From the NCBI RefSeq assembly GCF_001418415.1, contig NZ_LIQT01000173.1, forward strand, positions 1-56,623: a DNA stretch of 56,623 bases, given 5' to 3'. The notes beneath the pieces were generated by a model. That model was not told the DNA's origin and made no database searches. It saw nothing but the letters and a program-made list of their open reading frames with translations. Both the position numbers and the translations under genes were made by a program. The DNA comes from Streptomyces hirsutus. Lineage in GTDB: Bacteria > Actinomycetota > Actinomycetes > Streptomycetales > Streptomycetaceae. Positions 51,456 through 56,623 of the stretch are shown here, in pieces. The first letter of the stretch is position 1. Each line of letters begins with the position of its first letter.

Positions 51456-52313
51456 TCAGCGCGCGTACTCCTTCGCGACCCGCTCGACCAACTGGCGGGA
51501 CTGCTCCACGTTCAGGGACTGGGCCCGCAGGTGCTCGTACATCACGGTGTACTTCTGCACGTCGTGCGGCTTCTCCAGGTACAGGTCGCTGGTCACGCCC
51601 TCGATGTACACGACGCTCGAATCGGCCGCGTCCGCGAACTCCAGGATGGAGTACTGGCCGTTGATGCCCGAGTGCGCGCCGACCTCGAACGGCAGCACCT
51701 GCACGGTGATGTGCGGCTGCTGCGACAGCTCCATCACGTGCTCCAGCTGTTCACGCATGACCTGCCGGTTCCCGACGACCCTGCGCAGCGACGCCTCGTC
51801 CAGGACCACCCACAGGCGCAGCGGGTCCGTCTCGGCGGTGATGCGGCTCTGCCGGCGCAGACGCACCTCGACGCGCTTGTCGTTCTCCTGCTCCGACGCC
51901 TCCGGCGAACCGCCCCGGATGATGGCCTCCGCGTACGCCCCGGTCTGCAACAGACCGGTGATGATCTGGGGTTCGTAGACCCTGAGCGACTCCGCGTCCG
52001 TCTCCAGGCCGATGTAAACGCTGTACGGGATGTCGCCGAAGGCGTGCCACCAGCCCTGCTGGCGCGAGTCCTTGGCCATTTGCATCAGCGACTCGACGAC
52101 CCGCTGGTCCGCGACCTCGTAGACGCCGCAGAGGTCGCGGACGTCACGCTGGCTGATGCTGCGCCGGCCGTTCTCCAGCCGGCTGATCTTCGACTGCGAC
52201 ACCAGCAGTCGTTCCGCCACTTCCTCCGCCGTCATGCCCTTGAGCTCACGGAGCCTGCGCAGCTCCTGGCCCAGCCGGCGTCGCCTGACGGTGGGATTGA
52301 CATTGGACGCCAC
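51456..52313 (-). CDS. Helix-turn-helix protein with DUF5753 domain
   Basis: 285 aa from GTG 52313. XRE HTH at about 10-70 (LGQELRRLRELKGMTAEEVA, LLVSQSKISRLENGRRSISQ). The rest is DUF5753 (QQGWWHAFGDIPYSVYIGLE, EPQIITGLLQTGAYAEAII, ... SSVVYIEGVTSDLYLEKPHD). Partner of the DUF397 gene downstream; the pair resembles those around bldB/abaA-type developmental genes. Confidence 0.93.
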   Translation of the reverse strand: MASNVNPTVRRRRLGQELRRLRELKGMTAEEVAERLLVSQSKISRLENGRRSISQRDVRDLCGVYEVADQRVVESLMQMAKDSRQQGWWHAFGDIPYSVYIGLETDAESLRVYEPQIITGLLQTGAYAEAIIRGGSPEASEQENDKRVEVRLRRQSRITAETDPLRLWVVLDEASLRRVVGNRQVMREQLEHVMELSQQPHITVQVLPFEVGAHSGINGQYSILEFADAADSSVVYIEGVTSDLYLEKPHDVQKYTVMYEHLRAQSLNVEQSRQLVERVAKEYAR

Positions 52314-52625
52314 GGGACGTGCACCTCCGGCTGTGTGCCTCGTACTTACTCGTACTTGCCACTTTGCGTATCTGGTGTTGAGCAGACTGCCACCAAGGCG
52401 CTTCCTGCCGCTGGAGAACAGCGGATATCCAGCGGTTGCACCCCGGTTCGCAGGGTGACGGCGGCACGGATCGGAGAGGCACAGAACAGTGCGAAGCGGC
52501 ACGGAGCGGTGCGGTGACGGTTTTCCGGCACGCCGAGCGGGGCGGAGAGAGTACGCACTCTCTCCGCCCCGCTCGGACAGCGGCTCCCGTGACCGGGCCT
52601 GCGGTGCCGTGGCCGGTCAGTGGTC
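52314..52625. other. Gap between HTH gene and GPP34 gene
   Basis: About 310 bp; should carry the HTH gene promoter. A long inverted repeat is seen at 52533-52580 (GAGCGGGGCGGAGAGAGT and ACTCTCTCCGCCCCGCTC around ACGC), a strong terminator-like hairpin for the leftward GPP34 gene. Confidence 0.6.
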
Positions 52626-53387
52626 CTAATGGGCCACGGCGCGCGCCATGGATCCGTGGTGCGGTTGGGCCGGAACACCACGGGCGGGTTCCGGTCCGCC
52701 CCTGCCGCCGGGGGTGGCGACCTGACGGCCTCCTGCCGGGGCCGGGTTGCGGCGCGGCTGGGCCGCCACACCGCTCTGCACGTCCATCACGGCGTGCGCC
52801 ACCAGGCCGCCCATCGGGTCGTGCCGGATCAGATCCCGCAACCGGGAACGTGAGGAGCGACCCTCGTTCCCCGGGTACAGGTGCTTGCCGAGGCCCACGG
52901 CGTGCGCCAGTGCGGCGAGCGCCGCGGTCCGTGGGTCCGGTGGCACGCCCGTACGGATCGCGGAGTCCAGCCGGGCCTTGATCTCCCGGCTGATCTCGGT
53001 GTCCGTCGCCTGATAGCGAGTCGTCGGCAGCACCCCGCACATCTGACCGGCCACGGCATGCACCATGCCGCACCGCTCCAGATGCGAGAGGTAGGTCTGG
53101 CGGAGCCCTAGACGCGGCCCGCCAATCCAGTTGACCGCCCGGACCGGAGCGCCGCGCCTTCGCAGCAACTCCAACGCGCAGTCCAATGTCGGATCTCCAG
53201 TCGGCCGTGGTACCACCACGGCGATACGATCCCCGTCTGGGGCTATCCGTCCGGCCAGCGCCAGCTCCACTAGCTGCGCTCCGGCCAGACCGAGGTCGAG
53301 CGACTGCGGCTGTGCAGTGGTACCCGTGGTCGGGTCCAATGCCAGCAGCAGAAGCTCTTCCGGAAGTGTTCTGCGGCTCCTGCCCAT
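52626..53387 (-). CDS. GPP34 (GOLPH3/VPS74-like) phosphoprotein
   Basis: 253 aa from ATG 53387 (GGGAGG 6 bases upstream). LPEELLLLALDPTTGTTAQP then LDLGLAGAQLVELALAGRIA is the conserved GPP34 start, followed by a mainly helical body and a C-terminal Pro/Gly-rich tail (QPRRNPAPAGGRQVATPGGR). In eukaryotes such proteins bind phosphoinositides; the bacterial role is unknown. Confidence 0.92.
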   Translation of the reverse strand: MGRSRRTLPEELLLLALDPTTGTTAQPQSLDLGLAGAQLVELALAGRIAPDGDRIAVVVPRPTGDPTLDCALELLRRRGAPVRAVNWIGGPRLGLRQTYLSHLERCGMVHAVAGQMCGVLPTTRYQATDTEISREIKARLDSAIRTGVPPDPRTAALAALAHAVGLGKHLYPGNEGRSSRSRLRDLIRHDPMGGLVAHAVMDVQSGVAAQPRRNPAPAGGRQVATPGGRGGPEPARGVPAQPHHGSMARAVAH

Positions 53388-53630
53388 CCATGCCTCCCCG
53401 CGTGGATGAATGACAGGGTGACCCCTCTCACATTGGTCTGTCGAGAGCACGTGACTGCTTTGTAAGGGAACCGATAGGTATGTCGTTCTCGTCTACCGCA
53501 GGGGGGAAGTCCACACACAGGACACTGGTAGATGGTTCGGACAGCGCCGCGGAGCGCTGTCGTGGGTGGCGGAACGGTTTCACGGTTCGGTTGGCGTACG
53601 CGCGACGCGCGGCGCATGGAGGAGGCATCG

Positions 53631-56291
53631 GTGGCGGGCGAGTCCCCCGACAGGTCGAAGCAGCGCGAGTCGTCGGAAGAACCGACGCCGGGGAGCGCGG
53701 GTCCGGTTCCTGAAGCCAGGAGCGAGGGGGGTGCCGCCGGCAAGCGGGACCCCCGGTTGCCGGTGACCCGGGACACTTCGTCACCGTCGCCGTCGTCAAC
53801 CGCTTCGGCTTCGGCCTCGACTTCGGATTCGTCCACGTCGTCGTCGAAGGCCACGGCCTCCGCGAACGATCGCGGAGGCGTGGACACGGCCACTCGGGTG
53901 CTTTCGGTGCGCGACACGCAGACCGAGGGCGAGGAGGCCGAGGACTCCGTCGAGGCCGCGGGCTTCGGGGCCGCGGATTCCGGCTCCGCGGACTCCGAGT
54001 CCGAGTCCACGGACGGAAAGCCTGACGGGCGTGACGATTCCGCTACGGAAGGTGACGAACAACTGCACGCCGTCGTCACAGCGTGGGTACGGTCCGCCGA
54101 GGAGGTGGATCAGGACGAGGACGGCGAGAGCGCCCAAGGGGCCCAGGGGGCCCAGGACTCCGCCGACGGTGACACGGGCGCCAAGAACGGCCCGGAGGAC
54201 GGCAAGGACGGCAGTGCGAGCCGGGACGAGGGCTCCAGCGGGGCTTCCGAGGGCGGGGCGGCCGACGACACCGGTACGACCGAGGAGTCCGAGGAGTCCG
54301 AGGAGTCCGACGGAGCCGACGCGGAGGACGAGTCCGGAAGCACGCGCGACACCGACACCGACTCGGACGCCGAGTCCGACTCCGAGACCGAGTCGGAGGC
54401 TGACGCCGACACAGCCCCCGAGGACGAAGCCGCCCCCGCGGCCGAGGACGACGGCGACAGCACCTCCGGGAGCGCCGACGGCGACGACACCGACGCGAGC
54501 CCGGAGCCGCAGCCCGAGGCCGAGCCCGAGCCCGAGGGTGCGAAGGTCACCCCCGAGCCCAGCGCGGACAAGGCCGACGACGGCGACGACGGCGAGGGCA
54601 CCGGCGACGCCAAGCCCCCCACCGATCAGCCCACCGCCGTCTTCAAGGCCCCGCGCCCCTCCGCGCCCGCCGTCGACCAGCCCACCACCATGCTCAAGCT
54701 GGGCGACGCGGCCAAGGAAGCGGACAAGGCCGAGAGGGTCGACAGGTCCGATTCCAAGGGCGATTCCAGGGGCGGGGCCGCCCCCGACGCGGACCCCGAG
54801 TCCGGCCCCGAACGCGCCGGCACGTTCGTGCCGCTCAAGGACCTGGACGCCCCCGAGACCCGTAAGCCCCCGAAGCGTGTGGACTCCGCCACCACCTCGC
54901 TGCGGCTGCCGCCCTCGGCTCAGGCACGGCCCGCCGCGTCCCCGGCCGAGGGCACCCGTGCCGTCCCGCAGGTCGGGCCGGAGCTGACGCGGCAGCAGCC
55001 GCTGCCGCCCAAGCCGCCGCTGGACCTGCTGGCCGAACTGACCAACACCCCGCCGCCGCCGGACACCCCGCTGCGCACGACCCTGCGGCGGGTCAAGGTC
55101 TGGACGCCGCTGGTCGCGCTTCTGGTGATCGTCTTCGCCGTCGTGCAGAACATGCGTGCGCTCCCCGCACCCACGCTCGAACTGACCGCCGAGGACACGT
55201 TCACCTTCGACGGCGGCAAGGTCGACATCCCGTGGCCGGCCGCCGGGCAGGCCGCGCTGGACGTGCAGGGCATCGGCACCTTCGGCTCCTCCGGTGAGCA
55301 GAAGCCCCTGCCGATCGCCAGTGTCGCCAAGGTCATGACCACGTATCTGATCCTGCGCGAGCACCCGCTCAAGAGCGGCGCCAAGGGCCCGATGATCGAG
55401 ATCGACGATGCCGCGGAGAAGCAGTCCGACGCCGGGCAGGAGTCGACCGTCGATGTGACCGCCGGTGACAAGATCTCGCAGCGGGAGGCCCTGGAGGCCG
55501 TCCTGATCGCGTCCGCGAACAACGTGGCGCGGCTGGTCGCCCGTTGGGACGCGGGGTCCGAGGAGGCGTTCGTCGAGAAGATGAACAAGGCCGCGAAGGA
55601 CCTCGGCATGACGAACACGACGTACACGGACCCCTCGGGTCTGAACAACACCACGGTGAGCACGGCCGTGGACCAGGTGAAGCTGGCCAGGGCCGCGATG
55701 GAGCAGCCCGCCTTCCGCGAGATCGCCGCGATGATGTCGTACGACGACTACAAGGGCGTCAACCACTCCAACTGGAACCAGCTGGTGGGGCACAACAACG
55801 TCGTCGGCATCAAGACCGGCACCACCACCTCGGCACTGGGCAACCTCGTCTTCGCCGCGAAGAAGGACGTCGACGGCGAGACCCGCACCATCGTCGGCGC
55901 CGTGGTGCGCCAGCCCGCGGGCGGTGCCGACAACACGATCCTGGCCGGCGCGCTCTCCGCGGGCGACCGGCTGATCCGGGCGGCGCAGGACGCGCTGGAG
56001 TCGACGACGGTGCTGAAGAAGGGCACCGTCGTCGGATACGTGGACGACGGGCTGGGCGGCCGTACGCCCGTCGCCCTCACCGAGGACGTCAGGGCCGCCG
56101 GCTGGGCGGGGCTGAAGGTGAAGCTGACGTTCACCGGCGGGGAGCTGCCGCACCGGGCGAAGGCCGGTACCGAGGTGGGCTCGCTCACCGTGGGCGACGG
56201 CACGAACAGCGGCGCCGTCAAGGTCCCGGTCGCTCTCCAGGAGGACCTCGTGGAGCCGGGCTTCCCGGCGAAGCTGACGCGTCTGGGCTGA
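53631..56291 (+). CDS. D-alanyl-D-alanine carboxypeptidase with long acidic N-terminal tail
   Basis: 886 aa from GTG 53631, with GGAGGAGG 5 bases upstream (an in-frame ATG lies at 53616). Residues 1 to about 480 are low-complexity, rich in Asp/Glu/Ser/Ala (TEESEESEESDGADAEDESG type), with a few TTMLKL-like islands. One helix at about 490-510 (VWTPLVALLVIVFAVVQNMR) anchors the protein with the tail inside. The outer part is peptidase S11: SxxK (IASVAKVM, near 563), SxN (ASANNVARL, near 626), KTG (GIKTGTTTSA, near 727). It trims peptidoglycan stem peptides; the tail is far longer than normal. Confidence 0.95.
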   Translation: MAGESPDRSKQRESSEEPTPGSAGPVPEARSEGGAAGKRDPRLPVTRDTSSPSPSSTASASASTSDSSTSSSKATASANDRGGVDTATRVLSVRDTQTEGEEAEDSVEAAGFGAADSGSADSESESTDGKPDGRDDSATEGDEQLHAVVTAWVRSAEEVDQDEDGESAQGAQGAQDSADGDTGAKNGPEDGKDGSASRDEGSSGASEGGAADDTGTTEESEESEESDGADAEDESGSTRDTDTDSDAESDSETESEADADTAPEDEAAPAAEDDGDSTSGSADGDDTDASPEPQPEAEPEPEGAKVTPEPSADKADDGDDGEGTGDAKPPTDQPTAVFKAPRPSAPAVDQPTTMLKLGDAAKEADKAERVDRSDSKGDSRGGAAPDADPESGPERAGTFVPLKDLDAPETRKPPKRVDSATTSLRLPPSAQARPAASPAEGTRAVPQVGPELTRQQPLPPKPPLDLLAELTNTPPPPDTPLRTTLRRVKVWTPLVALLVIVFAVVQNMRALPAPTLELTAEDTFTFDGGKVDIPWPAAGQAALDVQGIGTFGSSGEQKPLPIASVAKVMTTYLILREHPLKSGAKGPMIEIDDAAEKQSDAGQESTVDVTAGDKISQREALEAVLIASANNVARLVARWDAGSEEAFVEKMNKAAKDLGMTNTTYTDPSGLNNTTVSTAVDQVKLARAAMEQPAFREIAAMMSYDDYKGVNHSNWNQLVGHNNVVGIKTGTTTSALGNLVFAAKKDVDGETRTIVGAVVRQPAGGADNTILAGALSAGDRLIRAAQDALESTTVLKKGTVVGYVDDGLGGRTPVALTEDVRAAGWAGLKVKLTFTGGELPHRAKAGTEVGSLTVGDGTNSGAVKVPVALQEDLVEPGFPAKLTRLG

Positions 56292-56481
56292 CCGACGGAG
56301 CACGGTGGGCGCCGCCCCGCCGACCGGCGCCCACCGCGGGCGACGGTCGGCGGGGCGCGTGCTAGCGTCACGAAACGGGCAGGTCGCCGGTGACCGCGCC
56401 GTTACCGTGAGCAGAAGACGCGCTACGACGACGCGCACACGAAGACGCGATACGAAGACGCCATACGGGGAGTGCCTTCAG

Positions 56482-56623
56482 GTGGCCACAGCGGAGCCGA
56501 CACGCGCCGACGACACCGAGCCGGGCCCGGAGTCCGGCCCGCGAATACCCCTGCCGGAAGCGGACGGCCGACGACCGGGCGCGGGCACGCCGGAAGCGTC
56601 GCCCCCTGCTCCCGCCTCCACCC
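56482..56623 (+). CDS. Start of an unknown gene, cut by the window edge
   Basis: From GTG 56482 (GGGGAGTG upstream) the frame reads VATAEPTRADDTEPGPESGP and stays open to the end, Pro/Ala/Glu-rich. It follows the carboxypeptidase by 190 bp on the same strand. Too little is visible to assign. Confidence 0.6.
   Translation, partial: MATAEPTRADDTEPGPESGPRIPLPEADGRRPGAGTPEASPPAPAST

Noticed and set aside
53796..56438. 880-codon minus-strand frame opposite the carboxypeptidase
   Set aside because: Low-complexity Gly/Val/Leu/Arg shadow of the acidic repeat region; peptidase motifs are on the other strand.
1..56623. Secondary-metabolite gene cluster
   Set aside because: No PKS, NRPS, terpene, lanthipeptide or siderophore genes were recognised.

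Overview
The window is very GC-rich actinobacterial DNA with strong third-position GC bias, and its gene families point to Streptomyces. These include a DUF574-type SAM methyltransferase, an HTH/DUF5753 plus DUF397 pair, a GPP34 protein, a csp-DEAD-SCO5918 block, kdpF with an extra micro-ORF, and a D-Ala-D-Ala carboxypeptidase with a long acidic tail. No intact tRNA, rRNA, integrase or transposase gene was found.

Left edge (1-3080, minus strand): a translationally coupled VTC-domain / DUF4956 / CotH-kinase operon, with CotH running off the left edge.

Central accessory region (about 3.1-37.7 kb): this is the most unusual part. Nine direct, same-strand copies of the 3' part of one tRNA (anticodon loop to discriminator base, probably tRNA-Arg(CCT)) lie at 4049, 5144, 12872, 14642, 15817, 29352, 30070, 33156 and 37607. 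None has a 5' half, and eight are followed by their own hairpin. They divide the region into cassettes: VapBC-like pair; stress/metabolism block (USP, PPi-type phosphofructokinase, broken PolX fragment, M50 protease with CBS domains, phosphoribosyltransferase-hydrolase fusion, two USP relics); alpha/beta hydrolase; second VapBC-like pair; permease/PucR plus a large membrane-protein and lipid-kinase block; GYD protein; GH11 xylanase plus acetyl xylan esterase; acyltransferase, GYD and beta-helix protein. Flanking arms beside the tRNA ends fall into at least three sequence families. The layout is that of a tandem-accretion island built by serial integration at one tRNA gene, whose intact copy and integrase would lie outside the window (inference).

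Right part (37.8-56.6 kb): ordinary Streptomyces chromosome. It holds a STAS protein and HATPase anti-sigma-like pair, a cold-shock protein with a leader hairpin, a DEAD-box helicase, SCO5918-family and MerR genes, and kdpFABC (minus strand) preceded by a 27-aa micro-ORF and 32-bp-phased repeats. Beyond these lie a methyltransferase, glutathione peroxidase, MerR/GyrI regulator, HTH/DUF397 pair, GPP34 protein, D-Ala-D-Ala carboxypeptidase and the start of one further gene.

Start codons were chosen from ribosome binding sites and reading-frame overlap. Assignments are from motif recognition by eye; no database search was run.
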